The notes below the pieces were generated by a model. That model made no database searches and had not been told where the DNA came from. It saw nothing but the letters and a program-made list of their open reading frames with translations. The translations under genes were made by a program, and so were the position numbers. Shown here in pieces: positions 1 through 8,696 of a stretch of DNA of 25,017 bases (positions are counted from its first letter, which is position 1; each line of letters opens with the position of its first letter). The stretch is from assembly GCA_016649775.1 (NCBI GenBank), contig JAENWY010000005.1:1-25017 (forward strand). The letters are read 5' to 3'. Source of the stretch: Spirochaetaceae bacterium. Lineage in GTDB: Bacteria; Spirochaetota; Spirochaetia; Sphaerochaetales; Sphaerochaetaceae.

Positions 1-2658
1 AATTATAGTGAAGGTAAAATTATATTTGGATTTGATTCTAAAATAAATACAAATGAAGTTATTTTCTCAAACATTACTTTTAAAAATAATTTTAGTCAAA
101 ATGTTAATAATAAAAGTAATTATACAGGTGGTTTTTCTTATAAAAAAGGAGAATTTAAAGATTCTTATAAATTAAATCCTTATTCTTTCCAATTAAGTTT
201 TGGAGATGGAAGGGAACAAAATATTGATGTAGTTGCTACAAATAATGGCTTCATAAATAATCTTTTCATTGATTTTTCAAATGTTAACTTAGCTCCATTA
301 TTACAATTGGATAGCGATTTAATTTTTGATTTAAGATTAATTGGAAATAATAATGGTTATGATATTAATAGCTATAGAGGCAATATAAATTTATATGATA
401 AGAGTCTGACAACTAAAACTGAAGAAGTAGCCGTAAAAGCAAGCAATAGAATTACAGGTACTTTTTTATGGAAGACCTTATCGTTAATTCCATTCATCAA
501 TATTTCAGGACTAGAAACTAGTAGCACTACAAATAGAATTATTAATGTTGTTTCAGCAACTAATTTATCACTTACTTCAAATATATCCGTCGATGGAAAT
601 AAATTTTCTCTGTCCTCTTTAAATTTAAAAGCAGGGGATTTAAAAATCAGTAATGCTAATATTAATTTGGATACTAAGTTGAAAGAATTTAATGTAGATT
701 CAAGTCTTTCATACCTAAAACACTCAAAAAACACAAATCAAAATTCCCTTGCAGATTTATCATTTAGCCTTAATTTTGCAACTTTTTTTGACAATATAAA
801 AGAACTATATTACACCAGTGTAATTGATGAAAATTCAAAGCTTGATTACAAGAAATTATTTAATAAATTAAAAGAATTATTTGTTGAAAAACGTATTGCT
901 TTAGAAACTTTTAATGGGATTAATGGCCATGTCAAATTAGATAATATTAAGGCTTTCAAAGATACTAAAGCTTTTGAAAAATTATGGCCAGATACTTTAT
1001 TGGATAACACTGATTTTAGTATGATTGATAGTACTTATAAAGTAGAAAATTCTAAAGTTAAAATTGAAGGAATTAATCTAAATGGTTCTATTGATTTAAT
1101 TAATAAAGACTTGAGACTTGATGTTAATAAAGACTTTGGAATTGGTTTGAATGCAGAATATAATTACAGTGAAGTAAATAATAATTTAATGCTAAAAAAT
1201 TTATATATACCAACCAATTTGATTTCTAAAATCTTATACTTTAACATCATGAAAATATATGGTGGAGCTTTAACAGGTGATCTTCAGATTGTTAATTTAA
1301 ATACAAATCCTAAGTTTTATGGTTCCTTAAATATTGACAAATCAAATGTAAAATTACTTTGGATTAAAAATCAAGAAGCTACATTACATAATGCTTCTTT
1401 GATAGCTTTTGGAAATGATATTGTCATTCGAAATGCAAAATTTGATGTATATAACGCTGATACGAACACAACCTCAAGTGGTTTAGTTGATTTTAATATA
1501 AGTTACATAAAAGGAACACCTTTTTCAATTAGCATTGGGGTAAATATTAATGATTATGTATTTGGTATTTTCCCAATGAGAGGAAATAAAATATGGTCTG
1601 AAGGATATACAAAAGGTAAGTTAGAATTTATCTATGATAATCGCTGGAGCTACCTTAATGGGGGTTTAATTGTCAAAGATGCTATAATTAAAGGAGAATT
1701 AGAGCCTTTACCATCTTGGTTAACTAGTTCAGATAAATTTAGTGTTAATATTGAACTTCAAACTGGATCTAATGTAACTGTATATTATCCTACAATCGAT
1801 AATCCAATATTAAAGGCTACCTTAAACAAAAATCAAAACTTTAGTTTAAATATTGATAATAAAGAAGGGAAAACTAGTGCTGAAGGAAAAGTATCTATAG
1901 CACAAGGTGAGTTATTTTATTTCCAAAAGAATTTCTTTATTAATTCTGGATCAATTACTTTTGGGCAAGATCTTTCAACTAATAAATTACAGTTATTATT
2001 ATCCTTAAATGCTACACTAAAAGAATATGATAGTGAAGGAAATGATATTGATATTAAAATGATTTTAAATAATTCTTCACTTGATAATTTGAATCCAGTA
2101 TTCTCAAGTTCACCTGCTAAATCTAATACCGAAATTATGTCTATTTTAGGTCAAAGTGTAACAGGAATAAGTAGTGGTGGTTCGTTACAAGTAAGTGGTT
2201 TAGCCACCGCTGCAACTAGTATTTTTTCAACCCTTGGATATATAAATACTTCCGGGATTGGTTCCCTCAATCAGACAATTGCAAAAACACTAAATTTAGA
2301 TATATTTTCGCTCAATAGTAATATCGTAGAAAACCTATTATTAGATACATTGTCTGTTGAAAATAGTAGTAGTAATTACTCTCCTTTAGCTAGATATTTA
2401 GACAACACATCAATCTATATGGGTAAGTATATTTCAACTGATTCTTATCTGCAATTAATAATCAATTTGTTGGCTGAAAAAGATTCAAAACAGTCAAGTT
2501 TTCTAGCCTCTGATTTAAAGTTGGATTTTGAAGTAACCTATGATATTGACACTCCATTAGCTAGATTTTCAATCTTTACCAATCCGCAACAGTTGTCAAT
2601 TATAGATATTTTAGATACTATCGGTTTTAGTGTAACTAAAACAATTTATTTACGTTAA
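1..2658 (+). CDS. tamB: TamB-like translocation and assembly protein, 5' end missing
   Basis: The reading frame is open from base 1, so the gene starts before the window; 885 codons are visible. TamB proteins are very long, anchored in the inner membrane, and span the periplasm as a beta-rich groove that helps outer-membrane protein assembly or lipid transport. The visible part is rich in Asn, Ser, Leu and Ile in alternating beta-strand patterns. Its last third has the look of the conserved TamB (DUF490) C-terminal domain: a YFQKNFFINSG stretch near base 1920, then GSITFGQ, then EIMSILGQSVTG near base 2135. bamA follows after 33 bases. In Borrelia, TamB is known to work with BamA rather than a dedicated TamA, and this adjacency fits the same pairing. 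The family call is based on the C-terminal pattern and context. The middle region has no recognisable motif. Confidence 0.85.
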   Translation, partial: NYSEGKIIFGFDSKINTNEVIFSNITFKNNFSQNVNNKSNYTGGFSYKKGEFKDSYKLNPYSFQLSFGDGREQNIDVVATNNGFINNLFIDFSNVNLAPLLQLDSDLIFDLRLIGNNNGYDINSYRGNINLYDKSLTTKTEEVAVKASNRITGTFLWKTLSLIPFINISGLETSSTTNRIINVVSATNLSLTSNISVDGNKFSLSSLNLKAGDLKISNANINLDTKLKEFNVDSSLSYLKHSKNTNQNSLADLSFSLNFATFFDNIKELYYTSVIDENSKLDYKKLFNKLKELFVEKRIALETFNGINGHVKLDNIKAFKDTKAFEKLWPDTLLDNTDFSMIDSTYKVENSKVKIEGINLNGSIDLINKDLRLDVNKDFGIGLNAEYNYSEVNNNLMLKNLYIPTNLISKILYFNIMKIYGGALTGDLQIVNLNTNPKFYGSLNIDKSNVKLLWIKNQEATLHNASLIAFGNDIVIRNAKFDVYNADTNTTSSGLVDFNISYIKGTPFSISIGVNINDYVFGIFPMRGNKIWSEGYTKGKLEFIYDNRWSYLNGGLIVKDAIIKGELEPLPSWLTSSDKFSVNIELQTGSNVTVYYPTIDNPILKATLNKNQNFSLNIDNKEGKTSAEGKVSIAQGELFYFQKNFFINSGSITFGQDLSTNKLQLLLSLNATLKEYDSEGNDIDIKMILNNSSLDNLNPVFSSSPAKSNTEIMSILGQSVTGISSGGSLQVSGLATAATSIFSTLGYINTSGIGSLNQTIAKTLNLDIFSLNSNIVENLLLDTLSVENSSSNYSPLARYLDNTSIYMGKYISTDSYLQLIINLLAEKDSKQSSFLASDLKLDFEVTYDIDTPLARFSIFTNPQQLSIIDILDTIGFSVTKTIYLR

Positions 2659-2691
2659 TTATTATATTTAAATGAAAATTTAGGAGTCTTT

Positions 2692-5229
2692 ATGAAGAAA
2701 AGAGTAATGGTGGCAATGCTTTTAACATTATTTTTAACAACAAGCTTATTTGCAGCTGAAACGCCATGGTATGAAGGAGCTAAGATCTCAAATTTTGAGA
2801 CTTATGGCTTACAAAATGTTTCAGGAAATACAATTGATAACATTTTATTTCAATATAGAAATAAAATATATACTGATGATTTATCTAATGAAATTCAAGC
2901 TAAATTATATGCAACAGAGGGTGTTTCGTATTTCTATCCAGAAGCAAAAAAAGATCCCAAAGATAGTAAGAAGCTAATATTATCATATACTTTCTTTGAA
3001 AAGCAGATGTTGAAGATAGTTAGTTTTGATGGTAATTCAAAACTAAAAGATGCAATATTATTAGATGATAGTGGGTTAATTATTAATTCCTTCTATGAAG
3101 GAACAGAGTTATCATTAGCTAAAATTAAAATCCAAAAGGCTTATACTGATAAAGGATATTCAAATTGTCTTGTCACTACAACACTTACGGCAAATGAAGC
3201 AGATAATACTGTTTCTGTAAATTTTAATATCAGAGAGGGGTCTCAGATTATAGTATCTGAAATTTCGTTTGCAGGAAATGATTCTTTTAGCAATGATATC
3301 CTTAAAAAGCAAATAACTTCAAAAACTAAATCATTCTTCAATAATGGTTATTATTCTCCAACTAATGTGGCAAAAGATCTTAAAAATTTAAAAACATACT
3401 ATTCTGAAAAAGGATATATTAACTGTAATATTAGTGAACCAAAACAAGAAATAGTTGGTACTTCTGGTAATATTCAGACTGTAAAATTAGTATATGAAAT
3501 TTTAGAGGGTAAAATTTGGAAATTTGGTGATTTAAATATTTCTGGAAATACTGTATTTTCCACAGAAAAAATTTTAGAATCATTCTCACTTAAGAATGGT
3601 GATATTTTTGATACTACAAGTTTTGAATCTTCCATCAGTAAAATTACTGACCTATATTACAATGAAGGATATATTAATTTAAAATTTATCCCTAAACAGA
3701 AGGTAGATCAAGAAAATAATATTATTTCTTTTGATTTTACTTTAAATGAAGGAACAAAATTTAAAATAAATGAGATTATATTCAATGGTTTAAACAAAAC
3801 TGATAGAAAAGTATTTGAGAGAGAAATGACAATTAAAGCAGGGGATTATTTTTCCAAGGCTGCATTAATGAAATCACTTCAAAATATACAAAATACTCAT
3901 TTAGTTACAACTGACTTAAAATTTAATGTTGTTCCTCTTCAAACTGAAGGTGAATGTAATATTATTATTGATTTGTCTCAAGGTGGACAAAGAGATATTC
4001 AATTTGGTGCAACCTTTGGTGGATCTACAACTGATTTCCCTATTTCAGGATTGCTTGTATTAACTGAGCGAAATTTGTTTGGAACTGGTAATGATTTATC
4101 CTTATCTACAAATCTTTCTCCTACTACACAAAAAGCAAGTGTTTCTTATACCGATGAATATTTTGGTGATATTCCTTGGTCAAATACATTTTCTATATCG
4201 GCACAACATAAGAGTGTATCAGATGCTCTATCTTTAGGAAATGGTGGTTTTTATAAAAACAAAATAGATAATGAAAATGCTTTTCCTGCAGGTTATAATT
4301 CATATGAAGCATATGTGGCAGCCAATGAAGCTCTCCCAGATTCAAGTTACTTGATGTCTTATTCAATTACAACTTTCTCAGCAGGGTATAATACTGGTTA
4401 TACATTTAAATATAATCCTGGTAATTTGACTTTATCTACTGGTTTAGATTTCTCAATTAATAAGGCATATTTTGATGGAACAAGTGATCCTTTTGATTAT
4501 TTACTTTATAGATATGGTCAAAATTGGTGTTTTTCCAATAAATATAATGTTGGTATTACTTGGGATGGCCGTGATTTAAAATCAGGCACAACTCGTGGAT
4601 ATTATGTTTCTCAGAATTTTACATATGCCGGTGGTATTTTAAGTGGTATTTCAAATTATATTAAATCAGTAACATCTTTTGCAGCTTATACACCTATAGT
4701 ACAATGGCAATCAAAAGATAATAAGAAAAAAACTATTGTTGGTAGTTATTCAACAAGTTTATCTCTTATGTTACCTCAGTTTCAAAATTATAATGGTGAA
4801 TGGCTATGGAAAGATGCTAATTCAGGTGCAACTGCAAGTGAAATGTTATATATAGATGGTACCACAATAGCTCTAGGTCATGATTTATTTCAAAACCAAT
4901 CATTTTTGTTTGATAATAAATTATCCCTTGAATATTCAATCGTAGATGGTTTACTAGCATGGGATACTTTTGTATCTGCTACAGGTATTTCAGTTGATTT
5001 AAATCCATTTGCTAATAATTCACTTAATTGGTATTTTGCAGGCGGTACTGGACTAAAGATTAAAATCTCAGGATTTCCTCTCGGCCTTTATCTTGTTAAA
5101 GATGCAACATTTATGAACAGTGATAATACAGGATTTGCATGGAATAAAGGAAGTCTATTTAATTTTACTAAGGATGGTATATTTAATGGAGTTAAGTTAG
5201 TTCTTTCAATATCAACTAATTTATTCTAG
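2692..5229 (+). CDS. bamA: BamA, outer-membrane protein assembly factor
   Basis: BamA is the beta-barrel core of the complex that folds and inserts outer-membrane proteins. The 845-residue product begins with a clear signal peptide (MKKRVMVAMLL, then a hydrophobic stretch, with likely cleavage after SLFAA near residue 22). Residues about 25–415 look like a series of POTRA domains, with repeated patterns such as FDGNSKL, FAGNDSFS, ISGNTVF and FNGLNKTD, each followed by a G–Y–helix motif. Residues about 420–845 alternate like a 16-strand barrel, and the chain ends in Phe, the usual C-terminal signal of barrel proteins. An AGGAG Shine-Dalgarno sequence at 2682–2686 supports the start. The usual loop-6 (V/I)RG(F/Y/W) motif is not obvious; the matching place reads IALGHD (residues 726–731). 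The gene follows tamB closely and a terminator lies just downstream. Confidence 0.93.
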   Translation: MKKRVMVAMLLTLFLTTSLFAAETPWYEGAKISNFETYGLQNVSGNTIDNILFQYRNKIYTDDLSNEIQAKLYATEGVSYFYPEAKKDPKDSKKLILSYTFFEKQMLKIVSFDGNSKLKDAILLDDSGLIINSFYEGTELSLAKIKIQKAYTDKGYSNCLVTTTLTANEADNTVSVNFNIREGSQIIVSEISFAGNDSFSNDILKKQITSKTKSFFNNGYYSPTNVAKDLKNLKTYYSEKGYINCNISEPKQEIVGTSGNIQTVKLVYEILEGKIWKFGDLNISGNTVFSTEKILESFSLKNGDIFDTTSFESSISKITDLYYNEGYINLKFIPKQKVDQENNIISFDFTLNEGTKFKINEIIFNGLNKTDRKVFEREMTIKAGDYFSKAALMKSLQNIQNTHLVTTDLKFNVVPLQTEGECNIIIDLSQGGQRDIQFGATFGGSTTDFPISGLLVLTERNLFGTGNDLSLSTNLSPTTQKASVSYTDEYFGDIPWSNTFSISAQHKSVSDALSLGNGGFYKNKIDNENAFPAGYNSYEAYVAANEALPDSSYLMSYSITTFSAGYNTGYTFKYNPGNLTLSTGLDFSINKAYFDGTSDPFDYLLYRYGQNWCFSNKYNVGITWDGRDLKSGTTRGYYVSQNFTYAGGILSGISNYIKSVTSFAAYTPIVQWQSKDNKKKTIVGSYSTSLSLMLPQFQNYNGEWLWKDANSGATASEMLYIDGTTIALGHDLFQNQSFLFDNKLSLEYSIVDGLLAWDTFVSATGISVDLNPFANNSLNWYFAGGTGLKIKISGFPLGLYLVKDATFMNSDNTGFAWNKGSLFNFTKDGIFNGVKLVLSISTNLF

Positions 5230-5249
5230 TTTAATAAAATTATAAATAG

Positions 5250-5300
5250 CAATTCTCCTTTTTATTTTGAAATATTATAAAATAGGAGAATTGTTTTTTT
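5250..5300 (+). terminator. Intrinsic terminator after bamA
   Basis: A perfect 10-bp inverted repeat (CAATTCTCCT at 5250–5259, AGGAGAATTG at 5284–5293) is followed directly by seven T residues. The loop is A/T-rich and could pair further. It sits 20 bases after the bamA stop and would separate the tamB–bamA transcript from mutS. Confidence 0.88.
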
Positions 5301-5387
5301 ATCTTTTATCTAGCAAATAGTATGAGATTTATTAGAATTCACATTTTAACAAATTATCATATTATGTATCTAGATTTATATTTAATC

Positions 5388-5416
5388 TTTATATTTGTTT
5401 GCCTTTTTGTTATAGT
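5388..5416 (+). promoter_or_regulatory. Promoter of mutS (extended -10), predicting a leaderless mRNA
   Basis: The -10 box is TATAGT at 5411–5416 with the extended element TG at 5408–5409. A weak -35, TTTATA at 5388–5393, lies 17 bp upstream. Transcription normally starts about 7 bases after the -10, which places +1 on or beside the A of the mutS ATG at 5423. No Shine-Dalgarno sequence precedes that ATG. The rest of the 193-base gap (5301–5387) is A/T-rich with no gene or other structure that I can see. Confidence 0.65.
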
Positions 5417-5422
5417 TAGCCT

Positions 5423-8083
5423 ATGGCAAATGAAGTACTAACACCTATGATGGTTCAATATAATAAGATAAAAGCAAATAATATGGATAAAGTATTATTT
5501 TATCGTCTCGGAGACTTTTATGAGATGTTTGATGAAGATGCTATTGAAGTATCTAGATTATTAAATCTAACATTAACTCATAGAGGTAAAACTCCTATGT
5601 GTGGTATTCCTTATCATGCTTCAACAGTATACATAAAGCGATTGTTAGATGAAGGTAAAAAAATAGCTATATGTGAACAAACTGAAGATCCTAGTAAAAC
5701 AAAAAAATTAGTTAATAGAGCAGTTGTTCAGATTATAAGTCCTGCTACTGTTGTAGAAGATGATTTTTTAAATTCTAAAGAAAATAGTTATATCATATCC
5801 ATAAGTTATTCTATAAAGGAAACTCATGTTGCCTATAGTGATATTACTAGTGGTGAATTTTCCCTAAAAACATTCGAAAAGGATTCGTCTTTTCAACAAC
5901 TTGCAAGTTTCTTAACACAATTACGTGCTAAAGAAATATTAGTAAATGAAGATGATTATTTTATTCATAGAGAATATGCTGCTTTGCTTGATGACACACA
6001 AACTATGGTAACAAAGTTGCCTTCAAATGACTATTCACTAAAGAAAGGCTTTAAACTCTTAACTTCTCACCTTGAAATACAGAATTTAAGAATGTTTTCA
6101 ATAGAAGACAAAAATAAATGCATAGGAGCAGCTGGAGCTCTTCTTAAATACATTAAAGATAGTTCAAAAAGTTCTTTATCTCAAATTACATCTTATAGTT
6201 TAGAATCAGATAACTCTTATTTAAAAATTGATGCTGCTACTAGAAAAAGTCTTGAAATATTAAATAATACTCAAGATGGAGGACAATCAAATACACTCTA
6301 TTCAACTATAGATCAAACTATTACTAGTGGTGGTGCCAGATTATTAAAAAAATGGTTGAGTTATCCGCTCGTTGATGAACAGATTTTAAATAATAGACTA
6401 GATTGGGTTAGTTATTTAAAAGAGAATAGGGCAGAGCGAGATAGAGTCAGAAAACAATTAAAAAATGTTTTGGATATGACTCGTTTAACAACTCGAATTA
6501 CTATGAATTGTAATAAGCCGAGTGATTTATTAGCTATATCAAGAACTGCTAATGCTTTTGTGAATATAGTTTCAGATGATTGGCAAAGATATAGTGCTCT
6601 TGTTAATGATAAAGAAAGTATTAAGAATGTTGAATTAAAAATAGAAAACTATAGCAGTATAGAAGATAATACTATGAATGAAATTTTATCTTTAGTTTCA
6701 ATTATCCAAAAGGCTATTAAAGAAGAAAGTCTTGGTCCTTTTCAAGAGGGTTGTGTAATTAAAGATGGATATGATAATGAATTAGATGAACTTAGAGCCA
6801 TAAAATATGATGGAAATCGATTACTTCATGATTTTGTAAATAAAGTTAAAGATGAAACTGGTATTCCTCAAATTAAATTAGGAAATAACAAAATATTAGG
6901 GCATTTTTTAGAAATTAGAAAAGCCCATATTGATAAAGTACCAAATACTTTTTATAGAAAGCAAACTCTTGTTAATGCAGAAAGATTCACAAATGAGGAA
7001 TTGGGGGAACTTGAGACAAAAATTCTAAAAAGTAGTATTAATAGTGAGCGAAGAGAAAAAGTTGTATATAATGAGATAATTGAACAAGCAAAAGGTATTT
7101 CTGAATCTCTCTTAGCCCTTTCTAAAGCTCTAAGCCGAATAGATGTACTACAAAGTTTTGCTACTATTTCAGAGAATATGAATTATTGTAGACCTGAATT
7201 TACCAATGTAGATTCAATTCAGGTAAAAGAGGGAAGACACCCAGTTGTTGAAAAACAACAAGGTTTAGGTCTGTTTGTTCCAAATGATTTAGAATTAACT
7301 AATAATGGAAAACGATTTTGCTTAATAACCGGTCCTAATATGGCTGGTAAATCAACTTATTTAAGACAATCTGCTCTAATTATTTTATTATCTCAAATAG
7401 GATGTTTTGTTCCAGCAAATAATTGTAAATTATCTCTGTGTGATAAACTTTTCTGTCGAGTCGGCGCTAGTGATAATATTGCAAAGGGTGAGTCAACATT
7501 TATGGTTGAAATGCAAGAGGCTTCTCATATTCTAAGAACCGCCACTGAAAAATCTTTTGTTATAATGGATGAGATTGGAAGAGGCACTAGTACTCAAGAT
7601 GGAATGAGCTTAGCTCATTCATTCATGAAACATCTTGTAAAAGTTAGAGCAAAAACTTTATTTGCAACTCACTACCATGAATTAACAATGTTAGATGTTT
7701 CGGATGTTAGATTAATGACACTTGCTGTTGAAGAGAGGGGTAAGGATATTATTTTTGTTCGAAAAGTTAAAGATGGTGTGGCAAACTCCTCTTATGGCCT
7801 TCATGTAGCAAAGTTAGCGGGTGTACCAAAAGAAATTTTAAAGGAAGCAAATAAATTCCAGAAAACACATTTTGGTGAATATACCATAGGAAATATGGAT
7901 ATGGATTTATTTTCTTTGAGCCAACTAGATGAAATTGAAAATGAGGCAGAAGATAATAGTATTGATTATAATTCCATATTAAGTGAATTAAAAGAATTTA
8001 ATTTATCTATTTCAACACCTTTGCAAACAATGGTATTCATACAGAAATTAAAGGATGAAATAGAAGAGAGAGAGTCTCAATAG
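5423..8083 (+). CDS. mutS: DNA mismatch repair protein MutS
   Basis: MutS recognises mismatches and small loops in DNA and uses ATP to recruit the later repair steps. The 886 residues match the family's usual length. The N-terminal mismatch-binding domain carries the Phe-x-Glu reader (F32, E34 in GDFYEMF). The C-terminal ATPase has Walker A GPNMAGKST (637–645), Walker B ending at D716–E717 (VIMDEIGRGTS) and the ATHYHEL segment. The ATG at 5423 is favoured because its first residues (TPMMVQY, then FYRLGDFYEMF) align with the known family N-terminus. It has no ribosome binding site and sits at the predicted transcription start. In Treponema pallidum an skp/ompH gene lies between bamA and mutS (from memory); none is present here. 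MutL is not in the window. Confidence 0.97.
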   Translation: MANEVLTPMMVQYNKIKANNMDKVLFYRLGDFYEMFDEDAIEVSRLLNLTLTHRGKTPMCGIPYHASTVYIKRLLDEGKKIAICEQTEDPSKTKKLVNRAVVQIISPATVVEDDFLNSKENSYIISISYSIKETHVAYSDITSGEFSLKTFEKDSSFQQLASFLTQLRAKEILVNEDDYFIHREYAALLDDTQTMVTKLPSNDYSLKKGFKLLTSHLEIQNLRMFSIEDKNKCIGAAGALLKYIKDSSKSSLSQITSYSLESDNSYLKIDAATRKSLEILNNTQDGGQSNTLYSTIDQTITSGGARLLKKWLSYPLVDEQILNNRLDWVSYLKENRAERDRVRKQLKNVLDMTRLTTRITMNCNKPSDLLAISRTANAFVNIVSDDWQRYSALVNDKESIKNVELKIENYSSIEDNTMNEILSLVSIIQKAIKEESLGPFQEGCVIKDGYDNELDELRAIKYDGNRLLHDFVNKVKDETGIPQIKLGNNKILGHFLEIRKAHIDKVPNTFYRKQTLVNAERFTNEELGELETKILKSSINSERREKVVYNEIIEQAKGISESLLALSKALSRIDVLQSFATISENMNYCRPEFTNVDSIQVKEGRHPVVEKQQGLGLFVPNDLELTNNGKRFCLITGPNMAGKSTYLRQSALIILLSQIGCFVPANNCKLSLCDKLFCRVGASDNIAKGESTFMVEMQEASHILRTATEKSFVIMDEIGRGTSTQDGMSLAHSFMKHLVKVRAKTLFATHYHELTMLDVSDVRLMTLAVEERGKDIIFVRKVKDGVANSSYGLHVAKLAGVPKEILKEANKFQKTHFGEYTIGNMDMDLFSLSQLDEIENEAEDNSIDYNSILSELKEFNLSISTPLQTMVFIQKLKDEIEERESQ

Positions 8084-8109
8084 TATTGACAAAGAGTCAT
8101 ACTCTCTCT
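8067..8109. repeat. Inverted repeat spanning the mutS stop and the rimP promoter
   Basis: AGAGAGAGT at 8067–8075 is the exact complement of ACTCTCTCT at 8101–8109. The 25-base loop contains the mutS stop codon, a smaller repeat CAATA/TATTG (8078–8088) and the -35 box TTGACA. No T-run follows, so it is not a terminator. It may be an operator, an mRNA 3'-end hairpin, or chance in AG-repetitive coding sequence. Confidence 0.4.
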
Positions 8110-8114
8110 ACACT
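8086..8114 (+). promoter_or_regulatory. Promoter of the rimP–nusA–infB operon
   Basis: A perfect -35 TTGACA (8086–8091) is separated by 17 bp from a moderate -10 TACACT (8109–8114). The predicted start is near 8121, giving a leader of about 75 bases before rimP. It lies upstream of the hairpin at 8140–8170, so that hairpin would be inside the transcript rather than between transcription units. Confidence 0.6.
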
Positions 8115-8139
8115 CAAGATAGTTGAATATTAGATTTTT

Positions 8140-8170
8140 GGGGGACCGCAAAAATGCAGGTCTCCTTTTT
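8140..8170 (+). terminator. Intrinsic terminator or attenuator in the rimP leader
   Basis: GGGGACC (8141–8147) pairs with GGTCTCC (8159–8165) through six Watson-Crick pairs and one G·T, followed by five T residues (8166–8170) and then ATTG. An alternative hairpin is possible: ATTTTTG (8134–8140) is the exact complement of CAAAAAT (8149–8155), and it would enclose the left arm of the terminator in its loop. The position allows it to end mutS transcripts and also to attenuate transcripts from the promoter at 8086–8114. The short, interrupted T-run suggests a weak terminator. Confidence 0.72.
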
Positions 8171-8195
8171 ATTGTAAACATAGGAAAGATATTTT

Positions 8196-8696
8196 ATGAA
8201 AAAATGTATTACTCTAGATCCTCTTTATGAGGAATTTGAACCCCTTCTTGATGCCTTAGGTATTGTACTTGTTGATTTGGAACATAGTGAAAATCCATAT
8301 GAATGCAAAATTATAGCCATTGTCACGATGAAAACTGGTGAAATTGGAGTAGCTGAAACTGCAAAAGTTTTTAAATTAATTAGAACTCGAATGGAGTTAA
8401 AACTAGCTCCTGAAACAGATTTAAATCTTGAAGTGTCAACTCCAGGATTACAGAGAAAAATTAGAGATTGTTACGAATTTACCATTTTTGTTGGTAAGAG
8501 AGTAAGATTATATGATTTATTAATCGGTTCATGGGTATCTGGTATAATTGAAAAAGTAGATGAAGAGAGTGTTTATTTAACATCAGTATTAGATGAAGAC
8601 AATGAACAACTAGATGAAGAATTAGTAATAAAATTTGAAACAATTCAAAAAGCTAAATTAGAATATATTTGGGAGGAGAGTAAACATGCCAAGTAG
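8196..8696 (+). CDS. rimP: Ribosome maturation factor RimP
   Basis: RimP binds the small ribosomal subunit during assembly, assisting S12 entry. The product is 166 residues, typical for the family. The central family signature is visible as LEVSTPGLQRKIRD, followed by the FVGKRVRLYD segment that opens the C-terminal SH3-like domain. The start is supported by AGGAAAG at 8182–8188, seven bases upstream. The gene ends inside the next one: its stop overlaps the first 11 bases of nusA, the usual rimP–nusA–infB arrangement. The leader hairpin just upstream suggests attenuation. Confidence 0.95.
   Translation: MKKCITLDPLYEEFEPLLDALGIVLVDLEHSENPYECKIIAIVTMKTGEIGVAETAKVFKLIRTRMELKLAPETDLNLEVSTPGLQRKIRDCYEFTIFVGKRVRLYDLLIGSWVSGIIEKVDEESVYLTSVLDEDNEQLDEELVIKFETIQKAKLEYIWEESKHAK

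Noticed and set aside
307..309. TTG at 307 as the start of tamB
   Set aside because: The same frame is open back to base 1 with continuous beta-rich, Asn/Ser-rich protein sequence, so the gene simply enters from outside the window.
372..734. Minus-strand open frame of 120 codons opposite tamB
   Set aside because: It lies wholly inside tamB on the other strand, with no recognisable domain. Similar minus-strand frames at 8977–9189, 9627–9935, 12316–12522, 13302–13514, 14355–14561, 16113–16331 and 21404–21586 were rejected for the same reason.
2593..2621. TTGTCA–17 bp–TACTAT at the end of tamB as a bamA promoter
   Set aside because: Matches of this quality are expected often in DNA this AT-rich, and the 33-base tamB–bamA gap suggests a shared transcript.
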